Source: Planctomycetaceae bacterium (GTDB lineage Bacteria; Planctomycetota; Planctomycetia; Pirellulales; Pirellulaceae). From it: a DNA stretch of 64,000 nucleotides. The DNA lies in NCBI GenBank assembly GCA_005778405.1, contig SXOA01000150.1, forward strand, positions 64,001-128,000, read 5' to 3'. A program made the position numbers and the translations under genes. This document shows positions 1 through 8,101 of this stretch, one piece after another (position 1 is the stretch's first letter; every line of letters starts with the position of its first letter). Under the pieces are notes generated by a model that saw nothing but the letters and a program-made list of their open reading frames with translations, was not told the DNA's origin and did no database searches.

Positions 1-2
1 CG

Positions 3-617
3 ACGAAGGGGCTCTTGCGAGCGACCGCGGCGATTGCCCTGCATGCCTTGCCAAACTCGCAACCCGCCATCGTCGAAGAGCGCCTCGAAGGGATGGCTTT
101 GCGGGTACTGGGGCGGGTCAAGAGCAAGCAGGTCTCCGCACGGCTGGCGCACCTGCATGACGTGCTTTTCGCGGAGGAGAAGTTCGCTGGCAATACGGAC
201 GAGTACTATGCGGCGGACAACAGCTATCTTCCGAAGGTTCTCGAATCCAAACGGGGTTTGCCGATCATTCTGGCATTGATTTACAAAGTGGTGGCGGAGA
301 AATGCGGCCTGACGGTGGAGGGGATCAATTCGCCGGGGCATTTTCTGGTTCGGGTGAAGACCGATGAAGGTTGGATGTACGTCGACCCGTTTTTTCACGG
401 CCAATCCCTCAGCCGCGACGAGGCCTTTGTTCGCTTGGAGCAAATGAGCGGCCGCGAAGTGCCGCGGGACGACACCTACCTCTCTCCCGCCACGCACGCC
501 CAGTGGGGCAGCCGCATCCTCAGCAATTTGCAAACGCTCTTCGCCAACCAGGGAAAGCAGAAGGACGTCGCCGCGATGACCGAGTTGCAGGAAGCCCTGG
601 CGGATACGCTGCATTAG
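3..617 (+). CDS. SirB1-like transglutaminase-fold protein, 5' truncated
   Basis: The reading frame is open to the left edge of the window and the first in-frame start-like codon (TTG at 15) has no ribosome site, so the gene almost certainly begins upstream. About 200 residues are visible. The central part matches the SirB1 N-terminal / transglutaminase-like family: a Tyr-Leu-x-x-Val-Leu segment followed by RGLPIILALIY, then GINSPGHFLVRV, then YVDPFFHG. In this family these segments form the papain-like fold; the molecular role is not established and it is often found near TPR segments. The usual C-terminal helical tail is present and ends normally. Family call is firm, function is not known. 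Confidence 0.8.
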   Translation, partial: TKGLLRATAAIALHALPNSQPAIVEERLEGMALRVLGRVKSKQVSARLAHLHDVLFAEEKFAGNTDEYYAADNSYLPKVLESKRGLPIILALIYKVVAEKCGLTVEGINSPGHFLVRVKTDEGWMYVDPFFHGQSLSRDEAFVRLEQMSGREVPRDDTYLSPATHAQWGSRILSNLQTLFANQGKQKDVAAMTELQEALADTLH

Positions 618-636
618 CGACGAATCTTTATAGATT

Positions 637-1104
637 ATGCCCTATCTCCGCTGGCACTGCCCCACCTGCTCTCATTCCGAGGAGACGCCTCAGGACGTAC
701 TTTATCAGCGGCTGCGTAGCGCCGGTCTGCTTCGCAGGGTGAAAGCGGAAGTTGCAAAGAACCTCGGCTATCTGCTGCAACTAGCCGCTTCCGTAAAGGA
801 AAAGCTCATCTGCCCAAGTTGCGGGGCGGGTTACTATCTGCCGCAGCCGGCCATGGACGAGGATGCTGCATGGGGCAACGCCCGGAAATGCACCGGCTGC
901 CAGGTTCTCATCTCTCCCGAGCGGCTGGAGGTTTTTCCGGATACCACCCTCTGTCCCGCCTGCCAACAGAGAGTGGAGAAAGGGGACACCGGAGACGCAG
1001 AATACTGTTCCCGCTGCGGCACTCCCATGCAAGTTCGCCAGCGCCGCGGCCGTGGGATAGCGGCTTATGAGCTCGCTTGTCCCAGTTGCGGAGGGCGAGG
1101 GTGA
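637..1104 (+). CDS. Zinc-ribbon protein of unknown function
   Basis: A 155-residue protein with several CxxC pairs: CPTC near the N-terminus, CPSC around residue 61, CTGC around 88, CPAC and CSRC around 107-127, and a final CPSC near the C-terminus. Such spaced pairs usually bind structural zinc as ribbons or knuckles; the pair around 107-130 (CPAC...YCSRCG) resembles the DksA/TraR C4 finger but the coiled-coil part of DksA is missing. No signal peptide, so probably cytoplasmic. Its stop codon shares one base with the ATG of the next gene (TGATG), which implies translational coupling. I do not recognise a precise family. Confidence 0.7.
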   Translation: MPYLRWHCPTCSHSEETPQDVLYQRLRSAGLLRRVKAEVAKNLGYLLQLAASVKEKLICPSCGAGYYLPQPAMDEDAAWGNARKCTGCQVLISPERLEVFPDTTLCPACQQRVEKGDTGDAEYCSRCGTPMQVRQRRGRGIAAYELACPSCGGRG

Positions 1105-1814
1105 TGAATACTAGCTTTGTCTCTTCCTTTGCATTCATGATTCTGCCGTTCCTTTTTCTGCCCGGCTGTTCAACCCCAACTGAAACCGTCGAGCCGTCAC
1201 TATCCGAACAAATCACGGCAATCCGCAGCGGCTCCACCGACCTGGTTCTCATCGAATCGATGCCATTGAACGACCAAGACCTGGCTTCCATTCGTGATGT
1301 CCCCGGGCTGAGGATCCTGCAACTTGACCATGCCGACAACTCCCTCACCAATGCGGGTATGACCGAAATCGCCAAGCTCACACAACTCGAGCATCTCCGC
1401 ATTCGCGGCAGCAGCATTGGCGACGACGGCCTGACAGCACTCTCCACAATGTCGAACCTGAGAATCCTGAATCTGCCGCAGGGAAAATTCACCGACGCGG
1501 GCCTGTCGCAGCTCAAAACGCTTCCCAAGCTCCAGATGCTCCGCATCGGCAGCCCGCACGTGACGGAGCAGGGAATCGCCGCTTTGAAGGATTTTCCCGC
1601 CTTGCGGCTAGTCCATCTGATTGACATTCCCATCACCGACCGCGGCCTGGCCGATTTGCAATCGATTCCCAAACTGGAATCGCTGTATCTCGACGGCGCG
1701 AACGTCAGCGATGCGGCAGTCGATGGCCTGTTTCAAAAGCGTCCCGACTTGCACGTCCACTTCGACCAGGATCATCACGATCGGGACCCTCACAAACACG
1801 AGCATCCGGAGTAG
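1104..1814 (+). CDS. Leucine-rich-repeat lipoprotein with His-rich tail
   Basis: A 236-residue exported lipoprotein. ATG at 1104 overlaps the preceding TGA; the protein starts with a hydrophobic stretch ending in the lipobox LPGC (Cys about residue 22), so it should be lipid-anchored outside the inner membrane. Residues about 50-215 hold six to seven repeats of roughly 24 residues with the pattern of bacterial LRRs (L-x-x-L-x-x-L followed by x-I-T/S-D-x-G-L), a fold for protein binding that is strongly expanded in planctomycetes. The last 20 residues are rich in His and Asp (HVHFDQDHHD and on), which could bind metal. Partner and role are unknown. Confidence 0.8.
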   Translation: MNTSFVSSFAFMILPFLFLPGCSTPTETVEPSLSEQITAIRSGSTDLVLIESMPLNDQDLASIRDVPGLRILQLDHADNSLTNAGMTEIAKLTQLEHLRIRGSSIGDDGLTALSTMSNLRILNLPQGKFTDAGLSQLKTLPKLQMLRIGSPHVTEQGIAALKDFPALRLVHLIDIPITDRGLADLQSIPKLESLYLDGANVSDAAVDGLFQKRPDLHVHFDQDHHDRDPHKHEHPE

Positions 1815-1825
1815 GTCGGAAGAAA

Positions 1826-1935
1826 TTGAACAGAAGGGAACAAAGGAAACGAAGAAAGGCAGAAGAAGATGCACTGAAACCAATTCTCATTTCTGTCTTC
1901 CTCCGCCTTCGTTACCTTCGTTCTCTTCTGTTCAA
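1826..1935. repeat. Long imperfect inverted repeat
   Basis: The purine-rich arm from 1826 to about 1866 (TTGAACAGAAGGGAACAAAG and on) is answered by a pyrimidine-rich arm at about 1897-1935 that ends TTCTCTTCTGTTCAAG. The outer 11 bases (TTGAACAGAAG against CTTCTGTTCAA) pair almost perfectly and the rest pairs with a few mismatches. It lies between two genes of the same strand. It resembles the purine-rich short repeats often seen in intergenic DNA of environmental bacteria; a role in transcript ends or stability is inference. Confidence 0.55.
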
Positions 1936-2048
1936 GTGGCTTATTCCCCTTTCTGTCAAAAATGTGCTTGTCCTGTGGAGCGTCTGGGACTGCCAAGCTA
2001 TATTGACTCTCGCTGCTTTCAACGAATCAATCCTGCCAAGGTTCTCCC

Positions 2049-3107
2049 ATGAAACGTCCCTACCTGTTCGCCACTTTGATTCTGCTCGCGCTCGTCGCCA
2101 CCTCCGCCTGGTCGTATTACCGGCGCGTGGGAGCGGGGGAAGGGATGACCGCGCAGGCGGAGAAGTTCCTGGCGACGCTTACTTCCGATCAGAAGAAAAT
2201 CGCCGTTCTGTCGTTTGACTCTGAGTCCCGAGTGAACTGGCACTTCATTCCGTTCTTTGACAAGGATGGCAAGCCGGGTCGCAAGGGTCTGCAAGTCCGC
2301 AACATGGACGAGAACCAGCGCAAGGCCGCCCAAGCGCTTCTGAAGAGCGCGCTGAGCGAAGTCGGCTACACAAAAGCAACGAAAATCATGGCGATGGAGG
2401 CTTTGCTGAAGGAACTTGAGAAGGAAAAAGTAGGGGGCCAGATTCGGGACACCGATCGCTACTACTTCACGCTCTTCGGCGCTCCCGCTACTGATGGTAA
2501 GTGGGGGCTAAGCGTCGAAGGGCATCATCTGTCGCTCAATTTCGTCGTTGACAAGGGGCGAGTTGTTTCGTCGACGCCTGCGACTTTCGCGGCAAACCCA
2601 GCTACGGTGATGAAGGAGGTTTTGCCCGCCTTTCCCAAGGGAACGCGGATTCTCAAAGGTGAAGAGCAATTGGCCTTTGATCTCTTGGCCTCACTCACCG
2701 CCGAACAAAAGAAGCTCGCCATTGTTGCCGACAAGCCAATGGAAGAAGTCCGCAACGCCGGCAAGCCCCAGCCCGCGACGGATGCTCCCCAGGGAATTGC
2801 CGCAGCCAAGCTGACGAGCGAGCAGGCGAAGATTCTGCGCAGCCTGATTTCCGAATATGCAGCCACCATGCCAGCGGATGTCGCCGAGGAGCGCCTCACC
2901 GCGATCGACAAGGCAGGATTTGACAAAATCCAATTCGCGTGGCAGGGAGCGGAAAAACCGGGGATCGGCCATTCCTACTGTGTTCAGGGGCCGACGTTTC
3001 AGATTGAGTTTGTCAACAAACAGCCGGATGCCGCGGGCAATCCTGCCAACCACATCCATTGCCTGTGGCGCGATATGCGGGGGGACTTTGGAATTCCCGT
3101 CAAGTAA
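2049..3107 (+). CDS. Exported DUF3500 protein
   Basis: A 352-residue protein with an N-terminal hydrophobic segment (residues about 5-22) that acts as signal peptide or anchor. The body matches the DUF3500 family: an early LTSDQKKIAVLSFDSESR segment, then NWHFIPF, a region with alternating helices (LKSALSEVGY, EALLKELE), YYFTLFG, WGLSVEGHHLSLNFVV, and a closing part with an Ala-rich helix bundle followed by YCVQGPTFQIEFVN, HIHCLWRD and DFG. These His and Trp positions are typical of the family. DUF3500 proteins are secreted and of unknown function, common in planctomycetes and Verrucomicrobia. It stands alone, with about 230 bases before it that include the inverted repeat. Confidence 0.88.
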   Translation: MKRPYLFATLILLALVATSAWSYYRRVGAGEGMTAQAEKFLATLTSDQKKIAVLSFDSESRVNWHFIPFFDKDGKPGRKGLQVRNMDENQRKAAQALLKSALSEVGYTKATKIMAMEALLKELEKEKVGGQIRDTDRYYFTLFGAPATDGKWGLSVEGHHLSLNFVVDKGRVVSSTPATFAANPATVMKEVLPAFPKGTRILKGEEQLAFDLLASLTAEQKKLAIVADKPMEEVRNAGKPQPATDAPQGIAAAKLTSEQAKILRSLISEYAATMPADVAEERLTAIDKAGFDKIQFAWQGAEKPGIGHSYCVQGPTFQIEFVNKQPDAAGNPANHIHCLWRDMRGDFGIPVK

Positions 3108-3148
3108 GGATCACGCCCACGCAAAGCCGTGGAGGTGCCACGCCTTCA

Positions 3149-4597
3149 CTACGATAGGATTTCTTTAATCACCTTCCCATGCACATCCGTGAGCCGCATG
3201 TCGCGGCCGCTGAAGCGGAAGGTGAGGCGGGTGTGGTCGATGCCGAGCAGGTGCAGCATCGTGGCGTGCAGGTCGTGGATTTCGGCTTTGTTTTCGACCG
3301 CTTTGTAGCCGAATTCGTCGGTCTGGCCGTAAATGGTCCCTCCCTTGATGCCCCCGCCGGCGAGCCAGAGGCTGAAGCCGAAGGGATTGTGGTCGCGGCC
3401 GTCCGAGCCTTGGGCAAACGGAGTGCGGCCGAATTCTCCGGAGAAGATGACCAGCGTGCTGTCGAGCAGGCCGCGCTGTGCCAAGTCCGTGAGCAGGGCG
3501 GCAATTGGCTGGTCCACGGCGAGGGCGTTGTCCTCGTGCCCTTTCTTCAGGCCGCTGTGCTGGTCCCAGCGGTCGTGACCGCAGTTGGGGCAGGTCAGCT
3601 CGATGAACCGGACGCCGCGCTCGACCAAGCGCCGCGCGAGCAGGCACTGCCGAGCGAAGGAGGCGGTGTGCGGAAATTTGGCATCCAGGCCGTACAGTTG
3701 CTGGGTGGCGGCGGTTTCGTCCTTGAGGTCGGTGAGACCCGGCACAACCGTCTGCATCCGGTAGGCTAACTCATAATTGGCGATGGCCGACTCCACAGCG
3801 CCGTTTTTGCCGGTCGCCGCCAACCGTTCTTCGTCGAGCTTCTTGAGCAGGGCCAGTTTGTTCTTCTGGAGCTGGTCGGTCGGCTCGCTGCGGTTGATGT
3901 TGGCGACCGGTGGATTCGCGGCCGTGAAGATGGAGCCCTGGTAGCTGGCGGGCAGAAAGCCGCTGTTGAAGTTATCGAGGCCTCCCGGTGGAACCAGCCC
4001 GCCGTTGATGACGACGAAGCCCGGCAGGTCGCGGCACTCACTCCCCAGGCCATAGCCGAACCAGGCCCCCATGCTGGGCCGCCCCTGGATGCCGGTGCCG
4101 GTGTGCAGGAAATAGTTGGCGCTGGTGTGCTCCGGGAACTGGCTGGTCATGGAGCGGATGACGGCGAGCTTGTCCGCGTGCTGGGCCACACCCGGGAAAA
4201 GCTCGCTGACCGGAGTGCCGCTGTTTCCGTGCTGCTGGAATTTCCAGGGCGAAGCGAGCGTGGCCCCAATATTGTTGAACTGCGTCGGCTCGATCTTCAT
4301 GGCAAACGGTTTGCCGCTCTCCGCCGCCAGCCGCGGTTTGGGATCAAACGTATCGACCTGGCTCGGCCCGCCGTCCATATAGAGATAGATGACGCTCTTG
4401 GCCTTGGCGGCAAAGTGCGGCTGGCGAGGGGCGAGCGGATCACTGTTTTGCTCTGCTGCAGCTCCGAAATCGCCTTGCGCTAACAGCGACGAAAGCGCCA
4501 CCGCCCCAAATCCACAGCCGGCCTGGCGGAGGAAGGATCGGCGATCGAGAGGTAAGGACGAGAGGCGCTGACAGAGGTAACTTGCTAGTCGCGGCAT
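3149..4597 (-). CDS. DUF1501 protein with Tat signal
   Basis: A 482-residue protein of the planctomycete DUF1501 family, which has an alkaline-phosphatase/sulfatase-like fold. The N-terminus holds a twin-arginine signal (DRRSFLRQAG followed by a small hydrophobic stretch), so export of a folded protein is expected. Family marks are IYLYMDGGPSQVDTFDPK, the PGFVVINGG region, the central CLLARRLVERGVRFIEL, HDRWDQHSGLKKGHEDN, and FSGEFGRTPFAQGSDGRDHNP near the C-terminus. These genes are normally paired with a DUF1549/DUF1553 cytochrome-like gene; no such partner is next to it in this window. Metal binding by the Asp/His residues is inferred from the fold only. Confidence 0.92.
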   Translation of the reverse strand: MPRLASYLCQRLSSLPLDRRSFLRQAGCGFGAVALSSLLAQGDFGAAAEQNSDPLAPRQPHFAAKAKSVIYLYMDGGPSQVDTFDPKPRLAAESGKPFAMKIEPTQFNNIGATLASPWKFQQHGNSGTPVSELFPGVAQHADKLAVIRSMTSQFPEHTSANYFLHTGTGIQGRPSMGAWFGYGLGSECRDLPGFVVINGGLVPPGGLDNFNSGFLPASYQGSIFTAANPPVANINRSEPTDQLQKNKLALLKKLDEERLAATGKNGAVESAIANYELAYRMQTVVPGLTDLKDETAATQQLYGLDAKFPHTASFARQCLLARRLVERGVRFIELTCPNCGHDRWDQHSGLKKGHEDNALAVDQPIAALLTDLAQRGLLDSTLVIFSGEFGRTPFAQGSDGRDHNPFGFSLWLAGGGIKGGTIYGQTDEFGYKAVENKAEIHDLHATMLHLLGIDHTRLTFRFSGRDMRLTDVHGKVIKEILS

Positions 4598-4630
4598 AAC
4601 TATCCATTATAGACGGCAGGGGCCAGCCCA

Positions 4631-5413
4631 CTACCACAGCGTATACCCCCCATCGATCACCAGCGATGCGCCCGTCATGTACCGGCTGGCGTCGCTCGCA
4701 AGGTAAACGGCGAGGGGGCCGAGGTCTTCGGGGGGGCCGAAGTCGCCCATGGGAATTTGTTGCAGGAAGGCCTCAGTCACTTCCGGATGGATTTTGCGCC
4801 ACCGCTGGTTGGGCTCGGTCATGAAGCCGCCGGGGAGGATCGCGTTGACGTTGATTTTGTGCAAGGCCCAGTCGGCGGCGACGGCGCGGGTGAATTGCAC
4901 GACAGCGGCTTTGCAGGTCTCGTAGTGGCGGCCTTCGATCTTGCGGCCGGCAACAAGGGCGTTGATGCTGGCGATGTTGATGACCTTTCCCCCTTGGCCA
5001 CGGGCGATCATCGCGCCCCCGAGAATCTTGGTACAGAGGAAGACGCTGGTGAGGTTGAGATCGACCAGTTCCTGCCAGGTATCGAGCGGCATCTCGTGCG
5101 TGGGAATGTTTTGCCGACGCCCTCCGGCATTGTTGATGAGGATGTGAATCGGCCCGGCTTCCGTCAGCGCCTTGTGGCAGGCGGCTTCGCACTCGTCGGT
5201 CTTACTGACATCGGCGTTGATGGTGAGCGCTACTCTGCCGAGGGCTTCTATATCCGCCGCCGTCTTTTCCAGGCTGGGCACGTCGCGGCCGACGAGCACC
5301 ACGTCGGCCCCCATTTCGGCGCAGGCGAGCGCCATCTCCCGCCCCAAGCCGCGGCTGCCGCCGGTGATGAACAGGCGTTTGCCGTCGAGACGAAAGCGGT
5401 CGAGGAGGGACAT
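4631..5413 (-). CDS. Short-chain dehydrogenase/reductase (SDR)
   Basis: A 260-residue classical SDR. The Rossmann cofactor motif TGGSRGLG lies at residues 17-24, NNAGG around 95, the catalytic Ser in INIAS, and the Tyr-Lys pair in YETCK; the family ends with the usual PEDLGPLAVYLASD...TGASLVIDGG. It should use NAD(H) or NADP(H) on a sugar, alcohol or keto acid; gluconate 5-dehydrogenase-like members look closest, but the substrate cannot be read from sequence. I chose ATG 5413 because the protein then starts with the usual short lead before the first strand; a longer frame to 5500 has no support. It follows the DUF1501 gene's start by about 30 bases on the same strand. Confidence 0.9.
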   Translation of the reverse strand: MSLLDRFRLDGKRLFITGGSRGLGREMALACAEMGADVVLVGRDVPSLEKTAADIEALGRVALTINADVSKTDECEAACHKALTEAGPIHILINNAGGRRQNIPTHEMPLDTWQELVDLNLTSVFLCTKILGGAMIARGQGGKVINIASINALVAGRKIEGRHYETCKAAVVQFTRAVAADWALHKINVNAILPGGFMTEPNQRWRKIHPEVTEAFLQQIPMGDFGPPEDLGPLAVYLASDASRYMTGASLVIDGGYTLW

Positions 5414-5459
5414 GGGTTGAAAGTTGAGTGGTGAGTGGTTGTGGTGAGTAGTTGGCAGC

Positions 5460-5487
5460 AAAAAAGGCCCGGAAAACCTCCGGGCCT
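5460..5487 (-). terminator. Rho-independent terminator
   Basis: Read leftward, an 8-base stem AGGCCCGG/CCGGGCCT (5480-5487 with 5465-5472) closes a 7-base loop and runs straight into six T residues. It lies 38 bases past the stop of the von Willebrand A gene and before the SDR gene, so it should end the VWA transcript. Confidence 0.85.
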
Positions 5488-5524
5488 CATGGTTGATCAA
5501 TAGGGCTACTTAGCCATCGCTTGC

Positions 5525-7531
5525 TTACAGCTTTGGCGGCGGGCGACTGGGCGGCGGCTTTTTGAGCATCATTTTCGCATCGTTCACGGCCGGCGCGGGA
5601 TTTCCGTTGCCGCCGTCAGCCATTCTGCGAGGAGCCAGATCCGTGAACGAATCGACCCAAACCCAGCCGACCGGATCCTTGAGTTCCTTCTCGGCCAGGA
5701 GTGCCCACGGCGTACCAGGATGATCCTTTACTACGCGATTGAGGTACATTTTCGCCCGCTCGCCCAGTTTGGCGAGCTGACTGCCGACGGAGATTTCGTC
5801 CGCGGGCTTGAGGGTCCAGGTGTTGTTCTTGGGATCTTTGGGTTTGAGGCCCCGTTTGGCGGCGGCAAGCATGGCGTTGTAGGCTTCCGTGCGAACCTTT
5901 ACAGCCAACACGCGCCCGATTGCCAAATCGTAACCGGCCTGCCAGCGAGGCGTTTCTTCCTTCTCGCGGTCAGCTTCCCCGCCGCGTAGGAGCTCATAAA
6001 GCTGATTGATTTTCGGCTCCAGGCGAGCCGCTTCCTGTTGGGCTTCCGAAAGGGCCATCGTGAAAGCCGCTTCATCCGTTTTCACAAACCGGAGATTGGG
6101 GGCTCCCATTTGGTCAAGTTGCGAATTTTGGGCTGCCTGCACGAGCACAAATCGGGCCTTGTTCGAGCTCACTCGCCGTTCGTATTCCGTGGTCGATACA
6201 TAATCGGGCCGATACCGCCGCATTGTTTCTGGATCGAAAAACTGGGAGATGTGCGACGAGAAAGCCTGCGTCTCCTGCCGGCTGACGGCCCTTCTCACAT
6301 CCCGATTCGGATGTACAGAGAAGTAGATCCCGCCCGTCTCCACGCAGAGCCGCGTCAAGGCATAAGGACCGAAACCGGAATCGATCGCCAGGTCTTCTTC
6401 CCGGCTGCCGGAGAAGTTGAGCTTGATCCGTTCGGGATAGAGGGACTCAGGCCCCTGATCAACCACGCCCCACTTGGGAGACTGATCGAATTTCGGATCG
6501 GGATCGACCCATTTCATCATCGTCTCCTTGCGGCCGAACGGGGCGGGAACGCCCACCACGTAGACCGGCATGGTCTTGCGGCGGCAGAGCGCGACGGCTT
6601 CGTCCAAGCTCTTTTGGTCGGTACCGGCCTCATCCGTGAAGACGACAATCATCACGTTACGCTCCGGTGAACCTCCCTGGACAGCATAACGAAGTTGTTC
6701 GTAATGCTTGGCGACTTGGAGGACGGTTTGAAAGACGAATTCATTGCCGGAGTCGTCGTTCTTCATCCCTTTCACTGCCGATTTGATTTCCGTCAAGCTG
6801 CTGGTTGGTTTCTTCGTAATCAGCTCCACAGTGTTGCCAAACGCGACAATGCTCGAAAGCAGCGGCTCATCTTCGTGCTTTTTGAACGCTTTGTTCCCGG
6901 CGGCTTCGATGATTCCCAGCTCTTCATAAATCTTGTCGAACCGGTCGTGAATCGCCGCCCGCTGCGGAGCCAGGCTAGCCGTCGAATCGAAGCACCAGAC
7001 CACCAAGGTCTTGCGTTCTTCCAGCGACAGCAAAATCTCATGCGTCAGGCGGTCAATCGCGCCGACAGCCCCCGTCGTTCCTTCGCCGGCTGCTCCCTTC
7101 ACGGCCATGTTGGCGTTGAAGTGCAAACCCGTGGCGACTTCGATAGCGTTGTTGATTTCGACGTTTGCGACGTCAACTTCTGGCAGAATGTCGTGGTGGC
7201 TGGGTATGGCAGAGACTTCGGAAATGATCGGAGCTTCCGAAAGCGCCATGGCATCCCCCTGGACGCTGTTGGCTCCCACTTCCTCGCTCGGCTGATCGCT
7301 GAAATAGAATTCTTCAGGAACTTTGAGCTCGACCACGACTTCCGTCTCGGGCACGGAAACGACGGTCAACGAAAGTTCGTTGGTGGGCACAACCAAGGGA
7401 GTCAAACCCAGTGCCACCACCAGTACCAAGTGCGTCAGCAAGCTAACGAGGAAGGCGGGGGAATCGCCATCGAAAGGAGTTTCGTCCTCACCGGTTTGCT
7501 TTTGCCACCAAGTCCGCAGTCCTTGAATCAT
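5525..7531 (-). CDS. Membrane-anchored von Willebrand factor A domain protein
   Basis: A 668-residue protein. A transmembrane segment lies near residues 30-50 (FLVSLLTHLVLVVALGLTPL), putting the rest on the outer face of the inner membrane. A VWA domain spans about residues 170-370: LVVWCFDSTASL supplies the metal-ion-dependent adhesion site, in the form DSTAS where the usual pattern is DxSxS, and IVVFTDEAGTD supplies the later Asp. The remainder is helical and unrecognised. Start ATG 7531 was chosen; the frame continues upstream through a hexanucleotide repeat that would code an Asn-Arg run, which is unlikely to be protein. Function is unknown; planctomycetes carry many such proteins. The gene stands alone, ended by a clear terminator. 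Confidence 0.82.
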   Translation of the reverse strand: MIQGLRTWWQKQTGEDETPFDGDSPAFLVSLLTHLVLVVALGLTPLVVPTNELSLTVVSVPETEVVVELKVPEEFYFSDQPSEEVGANSVQGDAMALSEAPIISEVSAIPSHHDILPEVDVANVEINNAIEVATGLHFNANMAVKGAAGEGTTGAVGAIDRLTHEILLSLEERKTLVVWCFDSTASLAPQRAAIHDRFDKIYEELGIIEAAGNKAFKKHEDEPLLSSIVAFGNTVELITKKPTSSLTEIKSAVKGMKNDDSGNEFVFQTVLQVAKHYEQLRYAVQGGSPERNVMIVVFTDEAGTDQKSLDEAVALCRRKTMPVYVVGVPAPFGRKETMMKWVDPDPKFDQSPKWGVVDQGPESLYPERIKLNFSGSREEDLAIDSGFGPYALTRLCVETGGIYFSVHPNRDVRRAVSRQETQAFSSHISQFFDPETMRRYRPDYVSTTEYERRVSSNKARFVLVQAAQNSQLDQMGAPNLRFVKTDEAAFTMALSEAQQEAARLEPKINQLYELLRGGEADREKEETPRWQAGYDLAIGRVLAVKVRTEAYNAMLAAAKRGLKPKDPKNNTWTLKPADEISVGSQLAKLGERAKMYLNRVVKDHPGTPWALLAEKELKDPVGWVWVDSFTDLAPRRMADGGNGNPAPAVNDAKMMLKKPPPSRPPPKL

Positions 7532-7540
7532 GTTCACAGC

Positions 7541-7564
7541 CCTGTTCCTGTTCCTGTTCCTGTT
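7541..7564 (-). repeat. Hexanucleotide tandem repeat (AACAGG)4 before a start codon
   Basis: Four exact copies of CCTGTT on the + strand, read as AACAGG on the minus strand, end 9 bases before the ATG of the VWA gene. Each copy carries an AGG that could serve as a weak ribosome-binding core. Confidence 0.8.
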
Positions 7565-8101
7565 GCGATTCCTGGCGAGGGGTGCTGTGAATAGCACTCA
7601 TTCACACCCCGTCCATTCGTCCTAAGATGGTTCCTGGACTGGTTCTCCGTTACCAGCCGAATTGTCATCGAATTCCCGAGAAAATGCAAGCAACTTCGCG
7701 ATGATTCGTAATCCGGCCCCTTAACTATTGCCGTTTCCTCGGCAAAAGCCCCCACTTGAGCCCTGCTGCTTAAGCGCATTTCCCAAGCGGATGTACTCGG
7801 AATATTGATGCTCAACACGGTCCAAATATCGGGCAAAATGGTCTCAATGTTGGCCATTACCGCGAAAAACCTGGCGAAGCCCAAGAAACCACCTTGTTAG
7901 GGGGGCAGCCAAATAGGTGAACGCTCCTCTGGCCGCGATTGGCCTGGATTGTTGACTTTGCGGCTCGCTTCATCAAGATTTGTTGATTGACGATGACCAC
8001 TTCGCAATCATAGGATGATTGGAAGCGAGTGGAGGTTTTGGTTTTCGAGGGGAACGCCCGACGAAGCGCGAATTTTCGCCTATCCAACTAGTAAAGTCCT
8101 T
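7565..8101. other. Divergent intergenic spacer
   Basis: About 540 bases between the leftward VWA gene and the rightward hydrolase gene. It must contain both promoters. Short frames on the minus strand here have no recognisable protein features and no ribosome sites. I see no RNA gene, and no promoter clear enough to name. Confidence 0.5.

Noticed and set aside
4103-4483. Open frame on the + strand inside the DUF1501 gene
   Set aside because: It is the antisense of a well-supported gene, with no ribosome site and no protein pattern.
7857-8087. 76-codon minus-strand frame in the divergent spacer
   Set aside because: No ribosome site, no homologous pattern, and it crosses the region needed for the hydrolase promoter.
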